From positions 3,422,501 to 3,486,500 of the forward strand of contig NZ_AP027149.1 in the NCBI RefSeq assembly GCF_027925445.1: a DNA stretch of 64,000 nt, written 5' to 3'. Below are positions 15,761 to 23,740 of this stretch, piece by piece; position 1 is the first letter of the stretch, and every line of letters starts with the position of its first letter. The notes under the pieces are model-generated. The model was given only the letters and a program-made list of their open reading frames with translations, searched no databases and was not told where the DNA came from. Position numbers and translations under genes: made by a program. This DNA comes from Methylocystis bryophila (GTDB lineage Bacteria; Pseudomonadota; Alphaproteobacteria; Rhizobiales; Beijerinckiaceae).

Positions 15761-17259
15761 GAGGCTGTGACTTAATTGCGAGGAGGGTGAGCGGCGTGAG
15801 ATGTGGGGGGTGGCGTGCTTCTTTTTTATTGCGGCGCGCCACTGCTTTCTGGTTTTTTGCATGCGCTTAGGCGGTCTGCAGCCTCGCTTCGGTCAGGATG
15901 TTGGACGCCAGGCTAAACCAGCGCATCAAGGTCTCGATTTTTTCCTTGCCGCGAAGCAACGGGCGGTCGAGACCGAGGTTGCGGAGTTTGGCGTGGACAA
16001 GCTCGCAGCGTGAACGGCGTCGATAGGTTCTTTTGCCCTCGTCGCTCGCCATGCGCTCGCGCCACGCGGCCACCGAAGGCGTATCGCCCGGGCGGACGAG
16101 ATAGGGGTCGCGCCCTGATTTCGACTTGAGCGGCGGACAATAAAAATCTGTGCCGGCCCGCGCCGCCGCATCGATGTCCTCCGCCGCCAGATAACCGCCG
16201 TCGACCAGATAGACCTTCGCGCGCCGCCCATAGGTCGTTTCGATCCTTTGCGCCATCGGTTCGGCCAAGCCCCGATCCGACCCGATCGTTTCGCACGAGA
16301 CACATACGATCACGCCGGTCTCGGGCAAGCTGGTAAACTGCACATTATAAGCAGGGCGAAAGCCGCCATCGGCCATCTTCAGGACCCGAGCCTGCGGATC
16401 GGTGGTGGAGGCGCGCGGCTCCTTTTGCCGCTCCGTTTCCTTCTTGTTGGTCTTTTGCCGCTTCTCGCGCAGCTTTTCGGCTTCGCAAAGCGCCGCCAAC
16501 GCCGCTTCCACCTTCGCCTGCCGCTCGCGCGCGGCCCGTTCGCGCGCAGCCTTTTGGCGCTTGCCCGAAGCGCCGGGATCGTCGTCTTCGTCCTTGGACA
16601 GGCGCTCCACCAGCGCCTTGGCCTTCGCCAATTCACTTTCCAGCGTCTTGCGGCGGCGGAAAGAGGCGGCTCCGGCGTTCGCGCGCAAACGCACGCCGTC
16701 CTGCGCGATTTCGCCGAGACTGATCACGCCGGCCACCGAAAGGCTGGCCACATGCTCGGCCAGCAGCCGGCCGATCAGATCGCCGCGCTGGCTGCGAAAC
16801 TCCGACAGAAGCCGATGATTGACGCTCACGCCGCCGCACAGCCAGCGAAAGGCGACGGCGCACTCGCACAATTGCGCCAGCGCCCGCGCGCTGCCGACGC
16901 CCCGCGCGGTCGCATAAAGCCACAGCGCCAGCAAAAGATGCAGCGAGGTTTGCGGCATGCCCGGCGCGCCCTCGCGCGATTTCACATCCGCTTCGAGGAC
17001 GGAAAGATCGACCTTCGCGGCATATGCCCAGATGATCCGCGCCGGATGATCCTCGTCAATCAAGGCGTCGAGGTCGCAAACCTGTAAGCTCACCTGATCG
17101 CGCACCGGCTCCCGAAGCCGGGCGCGGCCTGTTGTTTTCGCCGCGCACGCATCAACAACGGGAAGATCATCAAAAAGCTCGCCCACGACTCATGCTCCCT
17201 GGAAGGAATCCAGCGAATCACGAGTTGTGGGCGTCAGCAATCGAAAAAGTCACAGCCTC
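15761..17259 (-). mobile_element. IS1182-family insertion sequence, 1499 bp, complete
   Basis: The terminal inverted repeats gaggctgtgactt are perfect over 13 bases (15761-15773 and 17247-17259). Each is flanked outside by 'tca' (15758-15760, 17260-17262), consistent with a 3-bp target duplication. It encloses one intact transposase on the minus strand. The target is a REP-like hairpin, in keeping with reports that IS1182-group elements favour palindromes. The intact gene and perfect ends suggest a recent, possibly still active, insertion. Confidence 0.9.
15867..17186 (-). CDS. IS1182-family DDE transposase
   Basis: This intact 439-residue transposase starts at GTG 17186 (GGGAG nine bases upstream). 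The N-terminal DUF772-type region reads 'PARIIWAYAAKVDL' and 'TSLHLLLALWLYATARGVGSAR', with 'FRWLCGGVSVNHRLLSEFR' beyond. The DDE residues are probably in 'IAQDGVRLRANAG', 'KVYLVDGGYLAAEDI' and 'RCELVHAKLRNLGLDRPLLR'. Between the first two Asp lies a long Lys/Glu/Arg-rich helix (about residues 180-265), usual for this family. It lies centrally between the element's inverted repeats and has no passenger gene. Confidence 0.93.
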   Translation of the reverse strand: MGELFDDLPVVDACAAKTTGRARLREPVRDQVSLQVCDLDALIDEDHPARIIWAYAAKVDLSVLEADVKSREGAPGMPQTSLHLLLALWLYATARGVGSARALAQLCECAVAFRWLCGGVSVNHRLLSEFRSQRGDLIGRLLAEHVASLSVAGVISLGEIAQDGVRLRANAGAASFRRRKTLESELAKAKALVERLSKDEDDDPGASGKRQKAARERAARERQAKVEAALAALCEAEKLREKRQKTNKKETERQKEPRASTTDPQARVLKMADGGFRPAYNVQFTSLPETGVIVCVSCETIGSDRGLAEPMAQRIETTYGRRAKVYLVDGGYLAAEDIDAAARAGTDFYCPPLKSKSGRDPYLVRPGDTPSVAAWRERMASDEGKRTYRRRSRCELVHAKLRNLGLDRPLLRGKEKIETLMRWFSLASNILTEARLQTA

Positions 17260-17330
17260 TCAGGATGAGGGCGAAGGCAGTGCCGATTTACCGGGCGACC
17301 TGGCCGCCTCGACCAGCGCTTTTGCCGCGT

Positions 17331-17522
17331 TCAGATGAACGTCGAGAACAAGCCGGTGAGCACGGCGAAGACGAAAGCCGTCGCGGCGACGATCTGATAA
17401 TTGTCTGTGCCCCACAGGGCCAGGATCGCGCCCATAATGCCGCCTCCGAGCGTGCACAGCACGAGAGTCGGGCGAAGGGTCAGGTTCATTTCCTTGACCA
17501 GAGGCGTTTCTTTCCCACTCAT
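17331..17522 (-). CDS. Small two-helix membrane protein
   Basis: This protein of 63 residues starts at ATG 17522 with GGAGAG five to six bases upstream, which was preferred to the longer frame at 17585. Two hydrophobic helices ('PTLVLCTLGGGIMGAILALW' and 'IVAATAFVFAVLTGLFSTFI') are joined by a short 'GTDNYQ' turn. It was not recognised as a named family and has no obvious partner, since the IS and ugd are its neighbours. Confidence 0.6.
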   Translation of the reverse strand: MSGKETPLVKEMNLTLRPTLVLCTLGGGIMGAILALWGTDNYQIVAATAFVFAVLTGLFSTFI

Positions 17523-17926
17523 GGCGTCTCTCCAGAAGTCGGCCTCCTCGAAATTGCTGCTAATTGCAGGATCGCAGAAATCCACCCTGAGGGGTAGGCG
17601 ATTCTTTGCCGTTTGACCCGCGATCTCGCCAAAAGCGTCCGGACGTCCGCTGGGCCATCGGCTTGCTCGCCGGAGACGGTCCTTTTATGAAGCCGGGATA
17701 AGGCTCAGCCCTGCGTGCTCGGGGGCGCTGGCCGCGGAAGGTCGGGGTTTCGGCCCACGATCCGCGAACGGGGTCGCCACCCCGTCATGACACTGTCACA
17801 GGCGCGCGGGGAAAGGAGAGGCGGCGCTCAATCGCCTCGGCTCACGAACCCGGCCGAAGATGAAATTGCTGCGCAGGACAAGGTGCGGCGCCGGCGTTCA
17901 TAGGATCAAAGGAAAGATTCTCCCAC
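17523..17926. other. Intergenic region upstream of ugd
   Basis: About 400 bases lie between the small membrane protein and ugd. No gene was recognised. A short GC palindrome 'cggggtcgccaccccg' lies near 17769-17784. Promoters for both flanking genes must lie here. Confidence 0.45.
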
Positions 17927-19234
17927 ATGCACATAACGATGATCGGTTCGGGCTATGTCGGCCTGGTTTCGGGCGCCTGCTTTGCGGATTTCGGCCATGT
18001 CGTAACCTGCGTCGACACGGACGCGGGCAAGATCGATCGCCTGAACCGCGGAGAGATCCCGATCTATGAGCCCGGCCTCGACGAGCTCGTCGCGACCAAC
18101 GCCCGCCAGGGCCGCCTCTCCTTCACGACCGAGCTGGCGCCGGCCGTCAAAGGGGCCGACGCCGTCTTCATCGGCGTCGGCACCCCGTCCCGGCGCGGCG
18201 ACGGCCATGCGGACCTTTCTTATGTCTTCGCCGCCGCCAAGACGATCGGCGAGGCTCTGGGCGAAAAATTCACCGTCGTCGTGACGAAATCGACCGTGCC
18301 CGTCGGCACCGGCGACGAGGTGGAGCGCATCATCCGCGAGATCAGGCCCGACGCCGACTTCGCTGTCGTCTCCAATCCGGAATTCCTGCGCGAGGGCGCG
18401 GCGATCGAGGACTTCAAGCGTCCCGACCGCGTGGTCATCGGAACCGAAGATGCGCGTGCGCGAGAGGTGATGGAGGAAATCTATCGGCCCTTGAGCCTCA
18501 ATGCGCCGCCGCTCTTTTTTGTCGGTCGTCGCACCTCCGAGCTCACCAAATATGCGGCCAATGCGTTCTTGGCGACGAAGATCACCTTCATCAACGAGAT
18601 CGCCGATCTTTGCGAGAAGGTGGGCGCGGACGTGCAGGACGTCGCGCGCGGCATCGGGCTCGACAAGCGCATCGGCCCGAAGTTTCTGCACGCGGGGCCT
18701 GGCTATGGCGGCTCCTGCTTCCCCAAGGACACGCTGGCTCTCTTGAAAACCGGCCAGGACGAAGGCGCGCCGCTGCGCATCGTCGAGACCGTCGTCGCCG
18801 TCAACGACGCGAGGAAGCGCTTGATGGCGCGTAAGATCATGCAGGCGCTGGGCGGCTCCGTGCGCGGCAAGCGCATTGCGCTTTTGGGTCTCGCCTTCAA
18901 GCCCAACACCGACGACATGCGCGACGCGCCCTCCATCTCCATCGTCGCCTCGCTCGTGGGCGACGGCGCGAGCGTGCACGCCTATGATCCCGAAAGCATG
19001 GAGCAGGCGCGCCCGCTCATGCCTGAAGTGAGCTTCCATGACGACGCCTATGGCGCGATCGAGGGAGCGGACGCGCTGGCGATCGTCACCGAATGGGACG
19101 CCTTCCGCGCGCTCGATCTCGACCGCGTCAAGACGCTGATGAAGTCCCCGATCATCGTCGACATGCGCAATGTCTATCGACCCGCGGAAGCGAGGAAGCG
19201 CGGCTTCACCTATGTGAGCGTGGGAAGGTCTTAA
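17927..19234 (+). CDS. ugd: UDP-glucose 6-dehydrogenase
   Basis: This protein of 435 residues oxidises UDP-glucose to UDP-glucuronate with two NAD+, feeding exopolysaccharide and lipopolysaccharide synthesis. The NAD-binding start is 'MHITMIGSGYVGLVSG' and the substrate loop is 'IYEPGLDELV'. 'STVPVGTGD', 'SNPEFLREGAAIEDF', 'ELTKYAANAFLATKI' and the catalytic Cys264 in 'GYGGSCFPKDTLAL' are all present, and the C-terminal domain carries 'LGLAFKPNTDDMRDAPS'. The length is normal. No other sugar-nucleotide or polysaccharide genes are adjacent, so the pathway it serves is not evident here. A GC hairpin follows the stop. Confidence 0.96.
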   Translation: MHITMIGSGYVGLVSGACFADFGHVVTCVDTDAGKIDRLNRGEIPIYEPGLDELVATNARQGRLSFTTELAPAVKGADAVFIGVGTPSRRGDGHADLSYVFAAAKTIGEALGEKFTVVVTKSTVPVGTGDEVERIIREIRPDADFAVVSNPEFLREGAAIEDFKRPDRVVIGTEDARAREVMEEIYRPLSLNAPPLFFVGRRTSELTKYAANAFLATKITFINEIADLCEKVGADVQDVARGIGLDKRIGPKFLHAGPGYGGSCFPKDTLALLKTGQDEGAPLRIVETVVAVNDARKRLMARKIMQALGGSVRGKRIALLGLAFKPNTDDMRDAPSISIVASLVGDGASVHAYDPESMEQARPLMPEVSFHDDAYGAIEGADALAIVTEWDAFRALDLDRVKTLMKSPIIVDMRNVYRPAEARKRGFTYVSVGRS

Positions 19235-19240
19235 GTCAGC

Positions 19241-19264
19241 GGGAGGCGGCTCTCACCGCCTCCC
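19241..19264 (+). terminator. Hairpin after ugd, possible terminator
   Basis: The perfect 9-bp stem gggaggcgg / ccgcctccc has a 6-base loop and lies 6 bases past the ugd stop. No T-run follows, so termination may need Rho. Confidence 0.5.
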
Positions 19265-19333
19265 ATTGACCCCCTGTTAGGCATGGCTGCGGCGCTCCCT
19301 ACTTCCGACGCAATGGCCTGACACAGGGCTCAC

Positions 19334-20572
19334 ATGAAGACACGTCCCCTCGCGGCCCTGTTGTGCCTTCTCGCGCTCGCTGCTTGCGGGCGCGTCCACG
19401 GGGTGTTGACCCCCACCGGCGCGCAGGCGCCGGGGACAAGTCGCGTGGACATGCTGGTGGCCACGACCCGCAGCGACCTAGGGGCCGCCCCGGGCGAAAT
19501 GTTCACGGGCGAGCGCGGCGAGGGCCTCAGCTTCGCCGACATTGCGATCTCGATCCCGCCGGATAGCGCGCGCCAGATCGGCGACGTGCAGTTCCCGCAA
19601 TCGCTGCCCGCCGATCCCTTGCGCGACTTCGTGACGCTGAAAGCCGATCGGCTCAGCAAAGGAGCGGCGCTCGCGCAGTTGAACGGGCGTCTCGCGCATA
19701 CGCCTCGGCGCCAGGTTCTCGTCTTCGTGCACGGTTTCAACAATCGCTTCGAGGACGCGGTCTATCGCTTCGCGCAAATTATTCATGACAGCAATACCGA
19801 CGCGCTGCCCGTGCTCTTCACCTGGCCTTCACGCGGCAAGCTCCTTCAATATGGCTACGACCACGAAAGCGCGAGCTTCTCGCGCGACGCGCTGGAGCGA
19901 GTCCTGCAAGCTCTGGCGCAGGACCCGTCCGTCGGCGAGATTTCGGTGCTTGCGCATTCCATGGGCAATTGGGTCACGATCGAAGCGCTGCGACAGATGG
20001 CGATCCGCGACCGAGGCCTGCCCGCAAAGATCAACACTGTGATGCTCGCTGCGCCGGACGTCGATTTCGATGTCTTCCAGCGCCAGATCGCCGAGATCGG
20101 TTCGGCCGCCGCCTCGCGCTTCTATATCTTCGTCGCCCGTGACGACGGAGCGCTCGCCGTCTCTAGGCGCGTCTGGGGCGACATGCCGCGGCTCGGCGCC
20201 ATCAACCCCGAGGCCTCGCCCTATAACGAGCTGCTCGAGCAGGACAAGATCCGGTGGATCGACCTCACCGGCGTCAGCTCGGACGATCCGCTGCGCCACG
20301 GGACCTTTGCGTCGGCTCCCGGCGTCGTGCGCGCGATCGGCGTGCGTCTTGCCGGCGGCCAATCGCTGGCTGAGGCTCCCGGAATCGGCGCGAGGGTGGG
20401 ACAAGCCGCCACCGGCGCGGTCGGCGCCGTCGGCGCGGCGGCCGGCGCCGCAGTCGCAGCCCCCTTCGTTCTTGCCGACCCCGAGTCGCGCGACAATTTC
20501 GGCGACAATCTCGGTCGCGCCGGCGCGGGATTGGGTGACGCTCTGGGAGCGGGCGCCTTGACCGGCCGCTAG
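19334..20572 (+). CDS. Alpha/beta-hydrolase lipoprotein (DUF900/COG4782 type)
   Basis: This protein of 412 residues has a lipoprotein signal 'MKTRPLAALLCLLALAACGR' with lipobox LAAC. It is followed by an alpha/beta-hydrolase of the DUF900 class: 'VDMLVATTRS', 'VLVFVHGFNNRFEDAVYRFAQ', 'LFTWPSRGKLLQYGYDHESA' and the nucleophile elbow 'VLAHSMGNW', with Asp in 'MLAAPDVDFDVF'. The C-terminal 80 residues are Ala/Gly-rich ('TGAVGAVGAAAGAAVAAPF'), probably a flexible or membrane-associating tail. Substrates of this class are unknown. A lipase or esterase role in the cell envelope is an inference. Confidence 0.85.
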   Translation: MKTRPLAALLCLLALAACGRVHGVLTPTGAQAPGTSRVDMLVATTRSDLGAAPGEMFTGERGEGLSFADIAISIPPDSARQIGDVQFPQSLPADPLRDFVTLKADRLSKGAALAQLNGRLAHTPRRQVLVFVHGFNNRFEDAVYRFAQIIHDSNTDALPVLFTWPSRGKLLQYGYDHESASFSRDALERVLQALAQDPSVGEISVLAHSMGNWVTIEALRQMAIRDRGLPAKINTVMLAAPDVDFDVFQRQIAEIGSAAASRFYIFVARDDGALAVSRRVWGDMPRLGAINPEASPYNELLEQDKIRWIDLTGVSSDDPLRHGTFASAPGVVRAIGVRLAGGQSLAEAPGIGARVGQAATGAVGAVGAAAGAAVAAPFVLADPESRDNFGDNLGRAGAGLGDALGAGALTGR

Positions 20573-20579
20573 CTAGCGC

Positions 20580-20816
20580 TCAGACGCCTCCCCGCGAGAC
20601 GTCGTCATCCTCGACGCCCATGCCGCTGGCTCCCGCTGCGGCGCCCAGACGCTGTCCCGAAGCTGCGCCCGCGCCGCCGAGACTCGACACTTTCTCGGCG
20701 ACCGCGGTGACGATGAACTGATTGAGGCTCGAGCCCTGCCCCGCGGCTAGTCGTTCGGCCTGCTCCTTCAGCGGAAGGGGAAGTCGGAGCGCATAGGCGG
20801 CGATTTTGGGTTTCAT
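20580..20816 (-). CDS. Ribbon-helix-helix (HicB/CopG-like) protein
   Basis: This protein of 78 residues starts at ATG 20816. The first 45 residues ('MKPKIAAYALRLPLPLKEQA', then 'ERLAAGQGSSLNQFIVTAV') match the strand-helix-helix of the HicB/Arc repressor fold, including the typical 'SLNQFIVTAVAEKV' helix. The rest is Gly/Ala-rich and ends in an acidic stretch. Such proteins bind operator DNA and often act as antitoxins, but no toxin gene flanks it, so an orphan regulator is more likely. The longer frame (to 20930) has no family support. It converges on the hydrolase gene, with 7 bases between stops. Confidence 0.65.
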   Translation of the reverse strand: MKPKIAAYALRLPLPLKEQAERLAAGQGSSLNQFIVTAVAEKVSSLGGAGAASGQRLGAAAGASGMGVEDDDVSRGGV

Positions 20817-20932
20817 TCTTTGGTCTTCGCTCCTCGGCGCCGCTAGGGAAGCTTTCGCGTGGGACGCGCTCGGCGTCTCATTGGCTGAGCCCGTTCTCAT
20901 CCGAAAACGCTTCGCGCGTTCTGGCGGCATGT

Positions 20933-22036
20933 TTAGAAAGGCGCTTCTTTGCCGGCCGCAACATAAGCGTCGGCGTCTTGCGAAAGCAACAGGCGATCCT
21001 TGACGAGCTTATTGGCGACCGAACGCAGCGCCGCGACAAAATAGCTGCGCGCGCCATAACGCTCGACGAGCGACTGACGTGGGTCTCCTGAGGCGTCGCG
21101 CGCGGCGCGGGTCGATGGAAAAACATATTCGGCCCCGGCCGCGCAACCAGTCCGCTCCCTCGACGCGTTCCAGCCCGTGAAAGTGGCGATGGGCAAGGCC
21201 TGATCGGGAAGTCGCAGTCCCGACGTCTCATTGCCGTCGACGTCGATCTTGGGCGCAAGCCGATCATTGGCGGGAGGCGCAGGAAGACCTGGGATTTTCG
21301 GCCAAGCCAAGCTTTTCGCGGGCGCGAGCTCGGCTTCGCGCGAGGCAGGCGGCGCCGGGCCGCCGGAAAGATAGTCGTCAAGCGCGACAAGCAGCGCCCG
21401 CCGCGCAGGCTCGCTCGTGCGGCGATTGACCGGCGCGGCGCATGGCTCTTCGCCCGAAGGCCCGAGCACCGCGCCGGCGAGAAAGAAATGGCGCCGGCGC
21501 GGCCCTGCGAGCGACGGCTCGTGACGCGGCGCGGCGCGCCAAAAGGCGTCGGAACCGTAAAGCTCGACGACGAAGGGTCCGTCTGCGCCGAAGGCCGGCG
21601 CGGCCGCGTCCTCGAGAAGCAGCGCGTCGAAAAGCTTTTCCTGCGCGGCGTCCGAGAACGCCTCGACGGCTGCGCCGCGCGCGACGCCGATCCTCTTCCC
21701 CTGCCCCGCCCCTTTGAGCGCCTTGCGCAAGGCGTCCGGCTGCGGCTCAGGCCCTAGAAAAAGCACGCTCATGTTGCGCGCGCGCGCAATCTCCAAGAGG
21801 TCGCGGCGATCGACTTGCAATGACGCCGGCTCGTCCTCTGCGAGGATCAGCAGCGTCCGCGCGCGCTTCAGGGGTCGCCAGAAAACGAAGCGCGACGGGC
21901 CCTCTCCAACAAGCGCGCGCGCGTAACCGTCGGGCAGCGGCGGCGGCGGCGGGCCGTATGGCGCCTGCGTCTGCGCCGAGCTCCGGCAGGAGACAGCCAA
22001 GGCGAGCGCCGCGACGCAAAGGCTGGCGCGCCTCAC
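20933..22036 (-). CDS. Exported alpha/beta-hydrolase-domain-like protein, likely non-catalytic
   Basis: This protein of 367 residues begins at a GTG (22036) that overlaps the upstream stop in a GTGA, so it is translationally coupled to the RBBP9-like hydrolase. The signal peptide is 'MRRASLCVAALALAVSCRSS', where the Cys may be a lipid site. The C-terminal part ('APKIDVDGNETSGLRLPDQA', 'PIATFTGWNASRE') resembles the alpha/beta-hydrolase domain family PF20091. Where that family has a GYSQSG-like elbow this protein reads 'IGVARGAAVEAF', so the nucleophile Ser appears lost. The function is unknown. Confidence 0.6.
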   Translation of the reverse strand: MRRASLCVAALALAVSCRSSAQTQAPYGPPPPPLPDGYARALVGEGPSRFVFWRPLKRARTLLILAEDEPASLQVDRRDLLEIARARNMSVLFLGPEPQPDALRKALKGAGQGKRIGVARGAAVEAFSDAAQEKLFDALLLEDAAAPAFGADGPFVVELYGSDAFWRAAPRHEPSLAGPRRRHFFLAGAVLGPSGEEPCAAPVNRRTSEPARRALLVALDDYLSGGPAPPASREAELAPAKSLAWPKIPGLPAPPANDRLAPKIDVDGNETSGLRLPDQALPIATFTGWNASRERTGCAAGAEYVFPSTRAARDASGDPRQSLVERYGARSYFVAALRSVANKLVKDRLLLSQDADAYVAAGKEAPF

Positions 22037-22581
22037 AGTTCCGCCAGAAAATGCGCGAAGGCCATCGAGCCCTCGGGCCAGGGGCCGTGGCCGCTCGCGA
22101 CATTAATGTGACCCGAGGCGCCGGCGTCGAGATATTTCGCCCCGATCGCTTCCGCCAGCTCGCGCGCGAAACCCGGATCGGCGAAGGGGTCGTCCTCGCT
22201 GCCGACGAGCGCGGCTTTGAAAGGGAGCCGTTGACGCGGGTAAGGCAGAAAGTTTTCGTCTATTTGCGGCGTTTCGCGTATCGCGCGGTCGGAAGGCGGC
22301 GCAACGAGAAAAGCGCCGCCGATCTTTTCGCCGACGCGCCCCGCCGCGTGGAGCGTCGCAAGCACCCCCAGCGAATGGGCGACGATCACGACAGGACGCG
22401 CGCATTCCTCAACGGCCCGCTCGATCGCGGGGCGCCATTCGGCGAGGACCGGCCGGCTGAAGTCGCGCTGCTCGATCCGGCGCGCGCTCGAGAGCTTCTG
22501 CTGCCAACGGCTCTGCCAATGATCGGGCGGAGAATCGTCCCATCCCGGAACGATCAGAATATCGGCCTCGGAAGCGCGCAT
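22033..22581 (-). CDS. RBBP9/YdeN-family serine hydrolase
   Basis: This protein of 182 residues is a small cytoplasmic alpha/beta-hydrolase of the RBBP9/YdeN family. Family marks are 'ILIVPGWDDSPPDHWQSRWQ', the nucleophile in 'VIVAHSLGVLATLH', 'FLVAPPSDRA', the Asp region 'VGSEDDPFADPGFAREL' and the His end 'GASGHINVASGHGPWPEG', all well conserved. The length is normal. It is followed with a 4-base GTGA overlap by the exported hydrolase-like gene. The physiological substrate is unknown in this family. Confidence 0.9.
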   Translation of the reverse strand: MRASEADILIVPGWDDSPPDHWQSRWQQKLSSARRIEQRDFSRPVLAEWRPAIERAVEECARPVVIVAHSLGVLATLHAAGRVGEKIGGAFLVAPPSDRAIRETPQIDENFLPYPRQRLPFKAALVGSEDDPFADPGFARELAEAIGAKYLDAGASGHINVASGHGPWPEGSMAFAHFLAEL

Positions 22582-22719
22582 GAGGGACCCCGTTTAGGTC
22601 GAGATGAGGATTCTGCTTTAGCGCAAAGCGCGAGGCAAGCGTCGATTTAACGCAAGCTTTTGCGCGAGGCTTCGTGGAGGACTAAAAGCGGCGTCGGCGT
22701 CAGTGTCGGGACCACAGCA

Positions 22720-23637
22720 ATGAAGGGGACGCAAGATCAAGCGAATCTCGCTTCAGAGCCGCGCGTCTTCCGCTTCGCGCCCTCGCCGAACGGATTCCTG
22801 CATCTTGGCCATGCCTATTCGGCGCTGTTGAATTTCGAGCTCGCGCGCACGTGTGGCGGACGCTTCCTCCTGCGCACCGAGGACATCGATCTGGCGCGTG
22901 CAAGGCCGGATTACGAAGCCGCGATTTATGAAGACCTCGCTTGGCTCGGGCTCGACTGGGAGCGGCCCGTGCGCCGCCAATCCGAGCATTTCGCCGATTA
23001 CGCCGCGGCGCTGGAGCGGCTCGACGCGATGGGTCTCGTCTACCCTTGCGCCTGCACGCGAAGCGAGATCGCGAAAGCCGCCGGACCCGATCCGCTGCGC
23101 GATCCGGACGGCGCGCCGCTCTATCCCGGGACTTGCCGCGGCAATAGGCGCGAAAGCTTGCGCGAGATCCTAAAGGCCGGCGGCGTCGCGCTGCGGCTCG
23201 ACATGGCGAAGGCGATGAACGTCCTGGGCGCCGAGGCGGGGGCGCTTTCCTGGCGCGAGCACCGGCGCGGCGATATCCCAGCGCATCCCGAGCGCTGGGG
23301 AGACGTCGTGCTCGCCCGCAAGGACACGCCGACGAGCTATCATCTCGCGGTCGTCGTGGATGATGCGCTGCAGGGCGTGACCAACGTCGTGCGCGGCGCG
23401 GATCTGCTGCCCGCGACGGGGCTGCATCGCCTGTTGCAAGGCCTGCTCGGCCTGCCCGCGCCGAGCTATCGGCATCACGCCCTTCTGCTTTGCGCTGAAG
23501 GCGAAAAACTCTCGAAGAGCAAGAGCAGCAAGACGCTGCGCGACTTGCGCGCAGAAGGGATGAGCGCCGCGGCCGTGCGGGAGGCGGCAAGGCCAGCGCG
23601 CGACGTCCGCCGATCCACCACAGAGGGAAGCGGCTAG
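22720..23637 (+). CDS. gluQ: Glutamyl-Q tRNA(Asp) synthetase
   Basis: This protein of 305 residues attaches glutamate to the queuosine base of tRNA-Asp. It is a truncated glutamyl-tRNA synthetase with the HIGH-type motif in 'RFAPSPNGFLHLGHAYSAL', 'RTEDID', the zinc-site pattern 'YPCACTRSEI' with 'YPGTCR', 'YHLAVVVDDALQGVTNVVRG' and the KMSKS-like 'EKLSKSKSS'. The anticodon-binding domain of GltX is absent, as expected. The ATG at 22720 was chosen because the family begins just after it; its ribosome site is weak. The last 20 residues are Arg-rich and not conserved. Confidence 0.93.
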   Translation: MKGTQDQANLASEPRVFRFAPSPNGFLHLGHAYSALLNFELARTCGGRFLLRTEDIDLARARPDYEAAIYEDLAWLGLDWERPVRRQSEHFADYAAALERLDAMGLVYPCACTRSEIAKAAGPDPLRDPDGAPLYPGTCRGNRRESLREILKAGGVALRLDMAKAMNVLGAEAGALSWREHRRGDIPAHPERWGDVVLARKDTPTSYHLAVVVDDALQGVTNVVRGADLLPATGLHRLLQGLLGLPAPSYRHHALLLCAEGEKLSKSKSSKTLRDLRAEGMSAAAVREAARPARDVRRSTTEGSG

Positions 23638-23644
23638 ACGTGAT

Positions 23645-23740
23645 CTAACGCCGCTGCGACGCCACACCAACCCAGCCCCCGAGCGTCAACCAAAAGAAGC
23701 CGAGGAAGAGGAGGGACAACGCCCCGAAGGTCAGGGTCAT
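23645..23740 (-). CDS. 31-residue membrane micropeptide coupled to upstream gene
   Basis: The ATG at 23740 overlaps the TGA of the preceding gene (ATGA), and the frame encodes 31 residues: 'MTLTFGALSLLFLGFFWLTL' followed by a short 'GGWVGVASQRR'. It is one strongly hydrophobic helix with a basic end, exactly what a single-span micropeptide looks like. Overlap coupling makes translation likely, but there is no homology evidence. It ends 7 bases before the gluQ stop on the other strand. Confidence 0.4.
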   Translation of the reverse strand: MTLTFGALSLLFLGFFWLTLGGWVGVASQRR

